Source: CAZXWK01 sp964644675 (GTDB taxonomy: Bacteria > Actinomycetota > Coriobacteriia > Anaerosomatales > JAAXUF01). From it: a DNA stretch of 31,926 nt. Both the position numbers and the translations under genes were made by a program. The notes beneath the pieces are model-generated. The model had not been told where the DNA came from and made no database searches. It saw nothing but the letters and a program-made list of their open reading frames with translations. The first letter of the stretch is position 1. Every line of letters starts with the position of its first letter. Below are positions 8,066-15,893 of the stretch, one piece after another. The DNA lies in NCBI GenBank assembly GCA_964644675.1, contig CAZXWK010000028.1, positions 1 through 31,926 on the forward strand. The letters are read 5' to 3'.

Positions 8066-8737
8066 CTAGCGAAGCTGGCTCCAGGCAAGTCCGGCCGCGA
8101 TCCACCACATCACGACCCCGATCCCGATGTCGAGCACGCGCCACGCGACCGGCCGCTCGAAGACCGGCGCGAGCAGGCGCGCACCGAAGCCCAGCAGCGC
8201 GAACCACAGCAGCGACGCGGTACACGCACCCGCCGCGAACGCCACGCGCGGCGCGGCCTCGAGCTGCGCCGCGACGCTGCCGAGCAGGACGACGGTGTCG
8301 AGGTAGACGTGCGGGTTGAGCAGGCTGACGGCGAGGGTCGCGCCGACCGCCGCGCCCGTGGTCGCGAGCGCGACGCCTCCCGCGCGCGGGTGGCCGGCGA
8401 CGCCCGTGTCGCCGCCCTCGGCGGGGGTCTCGGCGGTGAGCGCGCCCGGCTTGGCCGCGGAGCGGAACGACAGCGCCCCGAACACGACCAGGAACGCGGC
8501 GCCGGCCCACGCGGCGATCGCGGTGATGAGCGGAAAGCGGCTCACGAGCGACCCGAAACCCACCGCTCCCAGCACGATGAGCGTCCAGTCGCACAGCACG
8601 CAGACGGCGACGACGGCGAGCACGTGCTCGCGCTTCAGGCCCTGCCTGAGCACGAACGCGTTCTGCGCGCCGATCGCGATGATGAGGCTGGCCCCCAGGC
8701 CCAGGCCCGAGATCCACGCCGCCAGCACTGGTGTCAC
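8066..8737 (-). CDS. LysE/ArgO-type amino acid exporter
   Basis: A 223-residue membrane protein of the LysE superfamily, expected to export basic amino acids (lysine or arginine) by proton antiport. It carries the family signature GAQNAFVLRQGLKREH near the N-terminus and SLLNPHVYLDTVVLLGS in the middle, with about six hydrophobic segments. A 25-residue Gly/Pro/Glu-rich loop (around residues 100-125) separates the two halves. GTG at 8737 is chosen because GGGAG precedes it and the first membrane helix begins at once; a longer in-frame reading to 8833 has a Cys/Pro-rich N-terminus unlike the family. It is divergent from ppk2. Confidence 0.92.
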   Translation of the reverse strand: MTPVLAAWISGLGLGASLIIAIGAQNAFVLRQGLKREHVLAVVAVCVLCDWTLIVLGAVGFGSLVSRFPLITAIAAWAGAAFLVVFGALSFRSAAKPGALTAETPAEGGDTGVAGHPRAGGVALATTGAAVGATLAVSLLNPHVYLDTVVLLGSVAAQLEAAPRVAFAAGACTASLLWFALLGFGARLLAPVFERPVAWRVLDIGIGVVMWWIAAGLAWSQLR

Positions 8738-8825
8738 GCGACTCCCGTCCGTCGGATGCGTGGCGACAGTATCGCAGGTGGGCGGGTACCATGTGCAGCA
8801 GGGCCCCGGGGAGCGAGGAGCGGCG

Positions 8826-9686
8826 ATGTCCAAGGAGTACCAGAAGGCGAAGTCCGCCGAGAAGTCTCACGAGACGGACGCGCCCCACCCCAAGCTCAAC
8901 AAGAACGGCAAGCTCGACCGCACCTTCTACGAGCAGGAGTTGCTGAAGCTCCAGATCGAGCTCGTCAAGCTGCAGGAGTGGGTGCGCCAGGAGGGCCTGC
9001 GGATCGTCGTGATCTTCGAGGGCCGCGACGCCGCCGGCAAGGGCGGCACCATCAAGCGCATCACCGAGGCGCTCAACCCGCGCGTTTGCCGCGTGGTCGC
9101 GCTCCCCTCGCCCACCGAGCGCCAGAAGACGCAGTGGTACTTCCAGCGCTACGTCGAGCAGCTCCCGGCCGCCGGCGAGATCGTGCTGTTCGATCGCTCG
9201 TGGTACAACCGCGCCGGCGTCGAGCGGGTCATGGGCTTCGCCTCCGAAGCCGAGGTCGAGGAGTTCTTCCGAGAAGTGCCCGAGTTCGAACGCATGCTGC
9301 GGCGCTCCGGCATCATCCTCGTGAAGTACTGGTTCTCCGTCTCCGACGAGGAGCAGGACCGCCGCTTCCAGGACCGCCTCGACAACCCGCTCAAGCGCTG
9401 GAAGTTCTCGGAGATGGACCTGGAAGGGCGCGACCGCTGGGAGGAGTACTCCCGCGCCAAGGACGAGATGTTCAAGTACACCGACACCAAGGACTCGCCC
9501 TGGTGGGTCGTCGAGAGCGACGACAAGAAGCGGGCGCGGCTCAACTGCATCAGCCACCTGCTCTCGCAGGTCTGCTACGAGGACGTGCTACCGCCCAAGA
9601 TGGTGCTCAAGCCCCGCAAGGCGGCGAGCAAGGGCTACGTCCGCGTGCCGCGCGACTCGCAGACCTACGTGCCGCACCGGTACTAG
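8826..9686 (+). CDS. ppk2: Polyphosphate kinase 2
   Basis: A 286-residue polyphosphate:nucleoside phosphotransferase that moves phosphate between polyphosphate and nucleoside di- or triphosphates. It has the P-loop GRDAAGKGG (residues 66-74) and the lid region FDRSWYNRAGVERVMGF. The single-domain length and the motif set fit the class I PPK2 proteins, which mainly make NTP from NDP and polyP, but class cannot be proven from motifs alone. ATG at 8826 follows AGGAG at five bases. The C-terminal RVPRDSQTYVPHRY tail is ordinary for the family. It stands alone on the plus strand. Confidence 0.96.
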   Translation: MSKEYQKAKSAEKSHETDAPHPKLNKNGKLDRTFYEQELLKLQIELVKLQEWVRQEGLRIVVIFEGRDAAGKGGTIKRITEALNPRVCRVVALPSPTERQKTQWYFQRYVEQLPAAGEIVLFDRSWYNRAGVERVMGFASEAEVEEFFREVPEFERMLRRSGIILVKYWFSVSDEEQDRRFQDRLDNPLKRWKFSEMDLEGRDRWEEYSRAKDEMFKYTDTKDSPWWVVESDDKKRARLNCISHLLSQVCYEDVLPPKMVLKPRKAASKGYVRVPRDSQTYVPHRY

Positions 9687-9752
9687 CCAGCCGGGTATCG
9701 CGGGAGCCGCTGCCGAGTCGCGGGAGCGCGTCGCCCTGCGCCCGCCCGCGCG

Positions 9753-9977
9753 TTATGCGGACTCAAGCCGCGCCGCGATCTCGCCCGTGAGCGCCGCGCG
9801 TTGCTCCGGGGTGAGCGCCTTGATCGCTGCCCATACCTCGGGGCAGTGCGCGTCGGGCCCCATCTCGAGCACGTCCCGGATGGCGAGGTCGACACGCTTG
9901 CGGTTCGCCTTGTCGTTCTCGAGTCCGAGCGCTTCGAACACGTCGGTCATATGGCGCAGGTAGCACGACACGAGCAT
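9753..9977 (-). CDS. Small conserved-looking protein, function unknown
   Basis: A 74-residue soluble protein, mainly helical by appearance (DVFEALGLENDKANRKRVDLAIRD... ALTPEQRAALTGEIAARL) with one Cys in an AHCPEVW segment. I recognise no family. Two starts are possible: ATG at 9977, which has GAGGGGG just upstream although the spacing is short, and ATG at 9950, which gives the more natural N-terminus MTDVFEALGL but has no ribosome binding site. The gene is convergent with ppk2 and lies between it and the hemerythrin gene. Confidence 0.6.
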   Translation of the reverse strand: MLVSCYLRHMTDVFEALGLENDKANRKRVDLAIRDVLEMGPDAHCPEVWAAIKALTPEQRAALTGEIAARLESA

Positions 9978-10039
9978 CCCCCTCTACCGTCCGGACGGAC
10001 GCCAGCGTCCCGGTTGGCTGCGCGGCTGGCAGACGACGC

Positions 10040-10474
10040 CTACGAAGCGCCCCGGGTACGCAGGAACGTGACCAAGCGCATGTCCTGGGTGCGGATGTGG
10101 TTGCTGAGCCACTGCGTGAAGAACGCCGCCAGCTCCTCGGGCACGATGTTGTCCTCGTTGAAGTACTTCGCCGCGTACTTCAGGGTCTCGCCCGACAGCT
10201 GCTCGTGCAGGGCGCGGTGGGTCGGGTACTCGGGGTAGCCCGACGCGGCCATCAGGTCCTCTTCGTCGGCGAAGTGCTGCACGCAGTAGTCGGTGAGCCC
10301 GTAGATCGCGTCAGCGAGCGAGTCCTCGTCGCTTTCGCACCGCCCGTCGGAACCGATCGTGCACGTCTGCACGGCATCTTGCAGCCGGTTCGCGAGCTCG
10401 AACAGGCCGCGGTGCTGCTCGTCGATCTCGGCGTTCCCCGTCTCGAGAGCGGGGTCCCACTCGAAGTACGCCAT
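10040..10474 (-). CDS. Bacteriohemerythrin
   Basis: A 144-residue non-haem di-iron O2-binding protein. All seven classical ligands are visible: His21, His67, Glu71, His86, His90, His126 and Asp131 (motifs DEQHRGLFEL, HFADEE, HRALH, HIRTQD). A short loop containing Cys38 and Cys46 between the first two helices is an addition to the minimal fold and might form a disulfide. ATG at 10474 follows AGGAG at six bases; the longer in-frame reading to 10573 is not supported. In an organism with anaerobic enzymes it may scavenge, store or sense O2. Confidence 0.95.
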   Translation of the reverse strand: MAYFEWDPALETGNAEIDEQHRGLFELANRLQDAVQTCTIGSDGRCESDEDSLADAIYGLTDYCVQHFADEEDLMAASGYPEYPTHRALHEQLSGETLKYAAKYFNEDNIVPEELAAFFTQWLSNHIRTQDMRLVTFLRTRGAS

Positions 10475-10608
10475 GGCTGGCTCCTGTTCGCGCGCCGCGC
10501 TGTCTTCCGATTCCATGCTAGCCGATTCACCCTCTCTGAGGTGGGAGAACGCGTTACCGACCGGACAGTCCATAGCGCCGCCGACGGACTGGCTCGTAGA
10601 CTTGCCGA

Positions 10609-11466
10609 ATGGGACGACTCCTCAGACTGCAGCCCGATCGCCCCGACCGGGCGGCGCACGGCTACGTGTACTACCGCTGGACCTCGGCGTACATGCGCGT
10701 GGTGCGCTTCTTCCTCGATGGGGGTGGCCGAGGCTTCGAGCCGTTGCGCTCCGCCGCCGCGCGTCACCTCGAGCGGACGCATCACGCGAAGGTCGTCTCG
10801 GCGGGTGACGCGCGCCGGCTCATCCGCATCGACGCGCCGATCGACTACCGGGGCCTCGAGAGCGTGGTGCCGTTCCCGGTCGCGCGCGACATCGTGCTCG
10901 ACGCCTCGGCCCCGATCGCGCTCGCGAAGTGCGCGTGCCGGGACGTGGCCGAGAAGCGCGGCGATCGCGACCACGACTGCGGCCCGCTCGAGACGTGCCT
11001 CTATATCGGCGATCCCATCGCGACCTTCGTCGCCGAGAAGCAGGTCGGGGCGCGGCTCGTCTCGGCGGATGAGGCACTCGCGGTCGTGGACGAAGCCGCT
11101 CGGCGCGGCAACGTGCACACGCTGTGGTTCAAGGACGCGGCCGGCGACCGCATGTACGCGCTGTGCAACTGCTGCACCTGCTGCTGCATCGGCCTCAAGT
11201 CGCAGGAGGCCGGCTTCTCGCCGCTCGCGGGGTCCGGCTACGTCGCGCGCGTGGACGGCGCGCGCTGCACGAGCTGCGGCAACTGCGTCGGGACGTGCGC
11301 GTTCGATGCGCTGTCGCTGCCGGGCAGCACCGAGCCGGCCGCCGTGCGCGAGCCGCTCTGCCTGGGCTGCGGGATCTGCGTCGCAGCCTGCCCCTCGCGC
11401 GCGATCTCACTCGAGCTCGCCCAGGATGGCCCCGCGCCGGTGCCGTGGAGCAGACCGGCCGAGTAG
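10609..11466 (+). CDS. Cys-rich 4Fe-4S protein with extra cysteine motifs
   Basis: A 285-residue soluble iron-sulfur protein. The C-terminal ~60 residues are a bacterial-type 2[4Fe-4S] ferredoxin (CTSCGNCVGTCAFDAL and CLGCGICVAACPSRAI). Before it stand two further motifs: CACR (Cys108, Cys110) with DCGPLETC shortly after, and the dense CNCCTCCC (six Cys among residues 186-193). Together these may bind one or more additional clusters. N-terminal ~100 residues have no recognised motif. There is no good ribosome binding site before ATG 10609, so leaderless translation or a different start is possible. It is divergent from the hemerythrin. An electron-transfer role is likely; the partner is unknown. 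Confidence 0.87.
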   Translation: MGRLLRLQPDRPDRAAHGYVYYRWTSAYMRVVRFFLDGGGRGFEPLRSAAARHLERTHHAKVVSAGDARRLIRIDAPIDYRGLESVVPFPVARDIVLDASAPIALAKCACRDVAEKRGDRDHDCGPLETCLYIGDPIATFVAEKQVGARLVSADEALAVVDEAARRGNVHTLWFKDAAGDRMYALCNCCTCCCIGLKSQEAGFSPLAGSGYVARVDGARCTSCGNCVGTCAFDALSLPGSTEPAAVREPLCLGCGICVAACPSRAISLELAQDGPAPVPWSRPAE

Positions 11467-11535
11467 CACCGCATGCGCATCGCCGCCAGCGCTCTGCGTC
11501 CCACCTCGCGCGGCGTTCGTCCGACGACGGCGGAC

Positions 11536-12003
11536 TCAGTCCTCGGTGTGCGCGCGCCGCTCTCGGATGAGCCGCTCGAGCTGCTCCTCGAAGTGCTCGC
11601 GGTCCTCGTCGGTGAACTTGGACGGCCCGCCGTGGCGGCGTCCGGCCCTGCGCTCTTTCGCCTCGGCATGGCGGACGGCGAGCTCGGCGTCGATCGTCGC
11701 GAGGTAGAAGATGCGTCCGCGCGGACCGATCGCACCCGCGCCGCGGCCGAGCGCCATGGCCGCGAGCCCGATGTCCTGCGTCACGACGATGTCGCCGGCC
11801 TCGAGTCGCTCGACGATCGCGAAGTCGGCCGCATCGCGCCCGCCGCTCACGCGCACCGCATCCACTCCGGAGCGCGACGTGTACCGCTCGAGATTCTGGG
11901 TGTCGTTCGCGACGAGCGTGACCGCGAAGCCGTGAGCGCGGCCGATCGCGATGGCCTCGCGCGTGACCGGGCACGCGTCGGCGTCGATGAACAGTGTGCT
12001 CAC
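11536..12003 (-). CDS. DUF188 (YaiI/YqxD) family protein
   Basis: A 155-residue protein of the DUF188 family, which has a PIN-like fold and conserved Asp residues. Seen here: FIDADACPVTREAI at the N-terminus, VANDTQ, DIVVTQDIGLA and GPRGRIF, all family hallmarks. Biochemical function is not established. GTG at 12003 overlaps the stop of the upstream Cys-cluster gene (GTGA), so it is translationally coupled as the last gene of the arsR operon. The C-terminus is unusually charged (KERRAGRRHGG ... EEQLERLIRERR). Confidence 0.92.
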   Translation of the reverse strand: MSTLFIDADACPVTREAIAIGRAHGFAVTLVANDTQNLERYTSRSGVDAVRVSGGRDAADFAIVERLEAGDIVVTQDIGLAAMALGRGAGAIGPRGRIFYLATIDAELAVRHAEAKERRAGRRHGGPSKFTDEDREHFEEQLERLIRERRAHTED

Positions 12004-12434
12004 GACGACCCCCCGGCGTCGCCCGGCTCGTCGTGGGGCCACAGCGCGCACGTCCACTCGTTGCAGATCGGCGCGCGGTACTCTCGCGGGATGAGGCAGC
12101 CCGTCTCGGGATGGCAGAAGACGCACTTGCGGACGTCGACCCACGCAGGCAGCGAAGCGCGGTAGGCCTCCCCCTCGGGCGTCGGCTGGTGGCTCATGCG
12201 CGGGTCGTGGAGCGGCTCGACGCCGGGCTCACCCGCGTGCAGCGCATCGGCCGACACGCGTAGCGCACCGCTCGCGCTCAGCCGCTCGAGCCACAGGTCG
12301 ATGTAGTCGGGGAGCCACTGCTCGCCGGCGTACTCGCCGTTCTCGTCGAGCGCGAGGTAGAGCATGCAGCACAGTCCGCCGCACGCGTGGCACAGCGCGA
12401 AGTCCTCGACACCCGGTGCGGCGTTCCCTGTCAT
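12000..12434 (-). CDS. YkgJ-like cysteine-cluster (metal-binding) protein
   Basis: A 144-residue protein with a CHACGGLCC motif (Cys15, Cys18, Cys22, Cys23) and a second half CVFCHPETGCLIPREYRAP followed by CNEWTC. The CxxCxGxCC arrangement and the later ICxxxxC resemble the YkgJ group, predicted to chelate zinc or iron. ATG at 12434 follows GAAGGA. It lies 21 bases after the phosphoesterase stop and overlaps the DUF188 start, so it belongs to the arsR-acr3 operon. A link to thiol-reactive metalloid stress is an inference from context only. Confidence 0.75.
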   Translation of the reverse strand: MTGNAAPGVEDFALCHACGGLCCMLYLALDENGEYAGEQWLPDYIDLWLERLSASGALRVSADALHAGEPGVEPLHDPRMSHQPTPEGEAYRASLPAWVDVRKCVFCHPETGCLIPREYRAPICNEWTCALWPHDEPGDAGGSS

Positions 12435-12455
12435 CGGTCCTTCTCGGCAGGCGGT

Positions 12456-13202
12456 TCAGGCGGTGCGCAGCGCGTCGGCGAGCGTCTCGGGCAGACCGGC
12501 GGTCTCCATGGCACGCGCGACGGCCTCGACATCGTAGCCGACCCGGCGGAACGCGGTCTCCGCGATCGGTGCGCCCGGCGCACCCGCGGCGATCGAGAGC
12601 TCGACCCAGCACGCGCGCGGATCGCCGTCCTTGGGCTTGCCGACCGAGCCGCTGTTCACGTAGTGGATCGTGCGCCCCTCGGCTCCCGTGACGGTCCGGT
12701 GATAGGGGACGTGCACGTGGCCGACGCACACGACGTCCGCGCCCGCCGCGTCGGCGAGCCGGGCGAGCTGGTCGTCGGTGCGGTCCGGCAGCAGGTACTC
12801 GTTGATCTTGCGCGGGCTGCCGTGCGCGAGCAGGACGCGGACGCCGTCGACGTCGATCCGCAGCTCGTCGGGCAGCGCCGCGAGCCACTCGTGGTCGGCG
12901 TCGTCGAGTGCTGCGTCGGTGAACCCGTAGGATGCCGCACCGTCCTCGCGCGCCCGGTCCGTGGCGTAGTAGCAGCCGCACTCGCCGCGCCGATTCCCGA
13001 TCCCGTCGTCGTAGTTGCCGCGCACGGCCGGGAGCCCTCGCGACCGGACCCGGTCGATCACGCCCGCGGGATCGGGCCCGTAGCCGACCAGGTCGCCCAG
13101 GCAGTAGACCTCGTCCACGCCACACGCCTCGATGTCGGCGAGGACCGCGTCGAGCGCAACCGAGTTCCCGTGCACGTCCGAGAAGAGCGCGAAGCGCCTC
13201 AC
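12456..13202 (-). CDS. Calcineurin-like metallophosphoesterase
   Basis: A 248-residue phosphodiesterase/phosphatase of the calcineurin superfamily. The metal-binding blocks appear in order: DVHGN, GDLVGYGPDP, GNYDD, AHGSP and GHVHVPY, so both metal sites should be complete. The family (YfcE-like) shows phosphodiesterase activity on artificial substrates; the natural substrate is unknown. GTG at 13202 overlaps the acr3 stop (GTGA), which couples its translation to acr3. Insertion of a Cys-containing GECGCYYATDR segment after the GNYDD motif is notable. Confidence 0.92.
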   Translation of the reverse strand: MRRFALFSDVHGNSVALDAVLADIEACGVDEVYCLGDLVGYGPDPAGVIDRVRSRGLPAVRGNYDDGIGNRRGECGCYYATDRAREDGAASYGFTDAALDDADHEWLAALPDELRIDVDGVRVLLAHGSPRKINEYLLPDRTDDQLARLADAAGADVVCVGHVHVPYHRTVTGAEGRTIHYVNSGSVGKPKDGDPRACWVELSIAAGAPGAPIAETAFRRVGYDVEAVARAMETAGLPETLADALRTA

Positions 13203-14362
13203 CCGTCCTGCCCCTCTCGGAGCATCGTGCTCGCGAGGCATTCGTCCTCGAGAATCGCGACCTGTTCGTCGGCGTCGGAGAGCAGGTCGACCTCGAGCGG
13301 CACCGGCTCACCCGCGAAGTAGCGCTCACGGAAAGCGAGCGCGACGTTGACGAGCGCGATGAGCACCGGGACCTCGACGAGCGGGCCGATGACCGCCGCG
13401 AACGCCTGGCCCGAGTTGATGCCGAACACGGCGACGCACACCGCGATCGCGAGCTCGAAGTTGTTGGACGCCGCCGTGAACGAGAGCGTGGTCGTCTTGC
13501 TGTAGTCGAGGCGGAGCGCCTTGGCCACGAAGAACGTGAGGAAGAACATGATCGCGAAGTAGCCGAGCATCGGCAGCGCGACCTTGATGACGTCGAGTGG
13601 CAGCTGCAGGATCAAGTCGCCCTTGAGCGAGAACATGACGAAGATCGTGAACAGCAGCGCGATGAGCGTCACCTTGCTGATCCGCGGCACGAACGTCTCG
13701 TCGTACCAGCACGCGCCCTTGGCCCGGCGCAGCCCCAGCCGCGTGAACAGGCCGGCGAAGAACGGGAGCCCCAGGTAGATCGCCACGGTGAGCGCGATCT
13801 CGCCCATCGAGATGTCGACCACGGCGCTCTCGAGGCCGAGCAGTGCCGGCAGCACCGTGACGAACACGTACGCGTACACGCTGAAGAACAGCACCTGCAT
13901 GACGCTGTTGACCGCGACGAGCCCGGCCGCGAACTCCGTGTCGCCCTTCGCGAGACCGTTCCACACGATCACCATCGCGATGCACGGCGCGATGCCGATG
14001 ATGATCAGGCCGATCATGTACTCCTCGTAGCCGGGGAACACGGCGTTGGCCGCGATCGCCAGCAGGAACATGCAGATCGGCGCGACGACCCAGTTCATGA
14101 TCATCGCCAGCGTGAGCGCCTTCTTGTCGCTCATCGCGTCGGGAAGCTCCTCGAAGCGGACCTTCACGAAGGCCGGATACATCATGAGGATGAGCCCGAC
14201 GGCGATCGCGACGTTGGTCGTCCCCACCGAGAACTTGCCGATCAGCTCGGGGATCGCGGGGACGAACGCGCCGGCCATGACTCCCGCGAACATCGCGAGG
14301 AAGATCCACAGCGTGAGGTAGCGGTCGAGGAACGACAGCTTCTTCGCGACCGACTCGCTCAT
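13199..14362 (-). CDS. acr3: ACR3-family arsenite efflux transporter
   Basis: A 387-residue, roughly ten-helix transporter that expels arsenite, and in some members antimonite, using the proton gradient. The family signature GIAPCIAMVIVWNGLAKGD, containing the conserved Cys needed for arsenite recognition, is present, as is SFTAASNNFELAIAV near the C-terminus. ATG at 14362 is chosen over ATG 14368 because GGGAGG lies six bases upstream; this start overlaps the arsR stop (ATGA). The last ~35 residues form an acidic cytoplasmic tail with one Cys (LEDECLAS). Expression is expected to be relieved by As(III) through ArsR. Confidence 0.96.
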   Translation of the reverse strand: MSESVAKKLSFLDRYLTLWIFLAMFAGVMAGAFVPAIPELIGKFSVGTTNVAIAVGLILMMYPAFVKVRFEELPDAMSDKKALTLAMIMNWVVAPICMFLLAIAANAVFPGYEEYMIGLIIIGIAPCIAMVIVWNGLAKGDTEFAAGLVAVNSVMQVLFFSVYAYVFVTVLPALLGLESAVVDISMGEIALTVAIYLGLPFFAGLFTRLGLRRAKGACWYDETFVPRISKVTLIALLFTIFVMFSLKGDLILQLPLDVIKVALPMLGYFAIMFFLTFFVAKALRLDYSKTTTLSFTAASNNFELAIAVCVAVFGINSGQAFAAVIGPLVEVPVLIALVNVALAFRERYFAGEPVPLEVDLLSDADEQVAILEDECLASTMLREGQDG

Positions 14363-14733
14363 GAGCATCCTCCCGTTTCGCAGCCCGCCAGCGCGGCGAG
14401 CTCATCGGCGATCTTCTGCACCGTGTCTGTCCTCAGGCGGTAATACACCCATGACCCGCGCTTCTCGCCCGAGACGAGCCCCGCGTCGGCGAGCGACTTC
14501 ATGTGGTGCGACACCGTCGGCGCGCCCAGACCGAGCTTCTCGGCGAAGACGCAGGCGCAGACCTCCTCGGCCGAGCAACACCGCGCGTCGTCCTCGCCGC
14601 CGCCCGTCGCGAGGATCGCGAGGATCTCTCGGCGGGGTTTGGACGCAAGCGCTCGGAAGATCAGATCGGTCTGGTCGTCCGTGGCAAGCCGCTCGATGCG
14701 CGAGTGACTCCCCTCGGTCTGGGCGGTGTTCAT
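14359..14733 (-). CDS. arsR: ArsR/SmtB-family arsenic-responsive repressor
   Basis: A 124-residue winged-helix repressor. The recognition helix region reads APTVSHHMKSLADAGL and the wing GEKRGSWVYYRL. Metalloid-binding thiols are visible at Cys52, Cys53, Cys59 and Cys61 (ARCCSAEEVCACVF), with two more near the C-terminus (Cys118, Cys123). The CxC pair sits at the start of the DNA-binding helices as in classical ArsR, while the extra CC and C-terminal Cys resemble variants that use a different three-thiol site. ATG at 14733 follows GGGAGG. It heads the operon arsR-acr3-phosphoesterase-YkgJ-like-DUF188 and should bind the palindromes at 14753-14805. Confidence 0.95.
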   Translation of the reverse strand: MNTAQTEGSHSRIERLATDDQTDLIFRALASKPRREILAILATGGGEDDARCCSAEEVCACVFAEKLGLGAPTVSHHMKSLADAGLVSGEKRGSWVYYRLRTDTVQKIADELAALAGCETGGCS

Positions 14734-14745
14734 CCGCTGCCTCCC

Positions 14746-14775
14746 TTGACACTTCGATGACTGTCGAAATAGTAT
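14746..14775 (+). promoter_or_regulatory. arsM promoter
   Basis: TTGACA (14746-14751) and TAGTAT (14770-14775) are separated by 18 bases on the plus strand, about 60 bases upstream of arsM. One ArsR palindrome (14753-14768) fills the spacer, so bound repressor would block RNA polymerase. Confidence 0.75.
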
Positions 14776-14805
14776 CCTGTGCCGTAGAGTTCGACAATCA
14801 TCGAA
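14753..14805. promoter_or_regulatory. Two ArsR operators (TTCGA-N6-TCGAA)
   Basis: Two palindromes, TTCGA-N6-TCGAA at 14753-14768 and 14790-14805, are also mirror images of one another: 20-base arms at 14749-14768 and 14790-14809 match as inverted repeats with one mismatch. Each operator overlaps the -35/spacer of one of the divergent promoters. Similar dyads are known ArsR targets; binding here is inferred. Confidence 0.75.
14769..14797 (-). promoter_or_regulatory. arsR-acr3 operon promoter
   Basis: On the minus strand TTGTCG (14792-14797) and TACTAT (14769-14774) are separated by 17 bases. Its -10 overlaps that of the opposing arsM promoter, so the two promoters must exclude each other at the moment of opening. 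Confidence 0.6.
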
Positions 14806-14834
14806 GTGTTGCTTCTTCGTGAAAGGGGTCCCCC

Positions 14835-15683
14835 ATGTTCGACGAGACCGACATCAAGACGGCGGTTCGCGAGCGCTACGCAGGGCACGCCACCGAGTCC
14901 ACCGGATGCTGCGCACCGTCGCCGAGCCGAGCCGGCGCCGTGTCGTGCTGCGGCGACGCGTCCACCGCGAGCGTGAGCGGGCAGCTCGGCTACCGCGAGG
15001 ACGACCTGGCCGCCATCCCCGAGGGGGCGGACCTGGGGCTGGGGTGCGGCAACCCGCTCGCGCTGCTCGAGCTGCGCGAGGGCGAGACCGTGGTCGACCT
15101 GGGCAGCGGAGGCGGCATCGACTGCTTCCTGGCCGCGCAGCGGGTCGGCGAGACCGGCCGCGTCATCGGCGTGGACATGACGCCGGAGATGATCGCGCGC
15201 GCGAGGCGCAACGCCGCCGAGAACGGCTACGCCAACGTCGAGTTCCGGCTCGGCGAGATCGAGCACCTGCCGGTCGAGGACTCGAGCGCCGACGCGATCA
15301 TCAGCAACTGCGTGGTAAACCTGGTGCCGGACAAGCGACAGGTCTTCGCCGACGCCATGCGGGCGCTCAAGCCGGGCGGCCGGCTCTCGGTCTCCGACAT
15401 CGTGCTGCTCGGCGAGGTGCCGTTGCAGATCCGCGACTCGGTCGACGCGTACGTCTCGTGCCTCTCGGGCGCCGTGCTCCGCGATGACTACCTCGCGCTG
15501 CTCGAGGAGGTCGGCTTCGTCGACGTGCGGGTCACCGAGGCCCGCTCGTTCACGATCGGGGACGTGGTGTCGGAGGACCTGGTCGCCGAGTTCGCACGGC
15601 AGACCGGCGCGAGCCACTCGGAGCTCGAGGAAGCCGCCGCCCTGTTCCAGAGCATCCGCGTCCAGGCGACAAAGGCCGCCTAG
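14835..15683 (+). CDS. arsM: Arsenite S-adenosylmethionine methyltransferase
   Basis: A 282-residue methyltransferase that converts As(III) to methylated arsenicals using SAM. SAM motif I is VVDLGSGGGIDCF (residues 87-98). The three cysteines that bind As(III) in characterised ArsM enzymes have clear counterparts: Cys71 (GLGCGNP), Cys159 (ISNCVVNL) and Cys209 (YVSCLSGA). Two additional Cys pairs occur near the N-terminus (GCC at 24-26, SCCG at 37-40). ATG at 14835 follows AAAGGGG. The gene is transcribed away from arsR-acr3 from the shared operator region. Confidence 0.96.
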   Translation: MFDETDIKTAVRERYAGHATESTGCCAPSPSRAGAVSCCGDASTASVSGQLGYREDDLAAIPEGADLGLGCGNPLALLELREGETVVDLGSGGGIDCFLAAQRVGETGRVIGVDMTPEMIARARRNAAENGYANVEFRLGEIEHLPVEDSSADAIISNCVVNLVPDKRQVFADAMRALKPGGRLSVSDIVLLGEVPLQIRDSVDAYVSCLSGAVLRDDYLALLEEVGFVDVRVTEARSFTIGDVVSEDLVAEFARQTGASHSELEEAAALFQSIRVQATKAA

Positions 15684-15715
15684 CGCCATCGCCGAGAAGG
15701 CGTGCCCACAAACAA

Positions 15716-15747
15716 CGAGGTCAGGGGCTGATTCGCCTCTGACCTCG
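15716..15747. terminator. Terminator hairpin after arsM / tRNA-Asp
   Basis: A 13-bp stem with one G-T pair (15716-15728 with 15735-15747) and a 6-base loop lies between the convergent arsM and tRNA-Asp genes. On the plus strand it is followed by GTTTCT, on the minus strand by TTGTTTGTG, so it may serve both. Confidence 0.75.
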
Positions 15748-15757
15748 ACCGTTTCTA

Positions 15758-15834
15758 TGGCGGGAGTGACGGGGCTCGAACCCGCGACCTCTGGCTTGAC
15801 AGGCCAGCGCTCTAACCAGCTGAGCTACACCCCC
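15758..15834 (-). tRNA. tRNA-Asp (GTC)
   Basis: Reading the minus strand: acceptor GGGGGTG pairs with CACTCCC (one G-T), D arm AGCTCAGCTGGTTAGAGC, anticodon stem-loop CTGGC-CTGTCAA-GCCAG with anticodon GTC, variable loop AGGTC, and T arm GCGGG-TTCGAGC-CCCGT. The CCA end is encoded (15758-15760). Confidence 0.97.
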
Positions 15835-15893
15835 GAAGGGCATCCGCGCAAGCGGACAGCGAACGGGATTCTACCTGCCACGCGCTCGCTTGT

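Noticed and set aside
9687..9752. Terminator between ppk2 and the small unknown gene
   Set aside because: GC-rich complementary pieces exist, but no stem of convincing length without several mismatches could be drawn.
12932..14443. 503-residue plus-strand frame rich in Arg, Asp, Glu and His
   Set aside because: It is antisense to acr3 and the phosphoesterase, both of which carry full family motifs.
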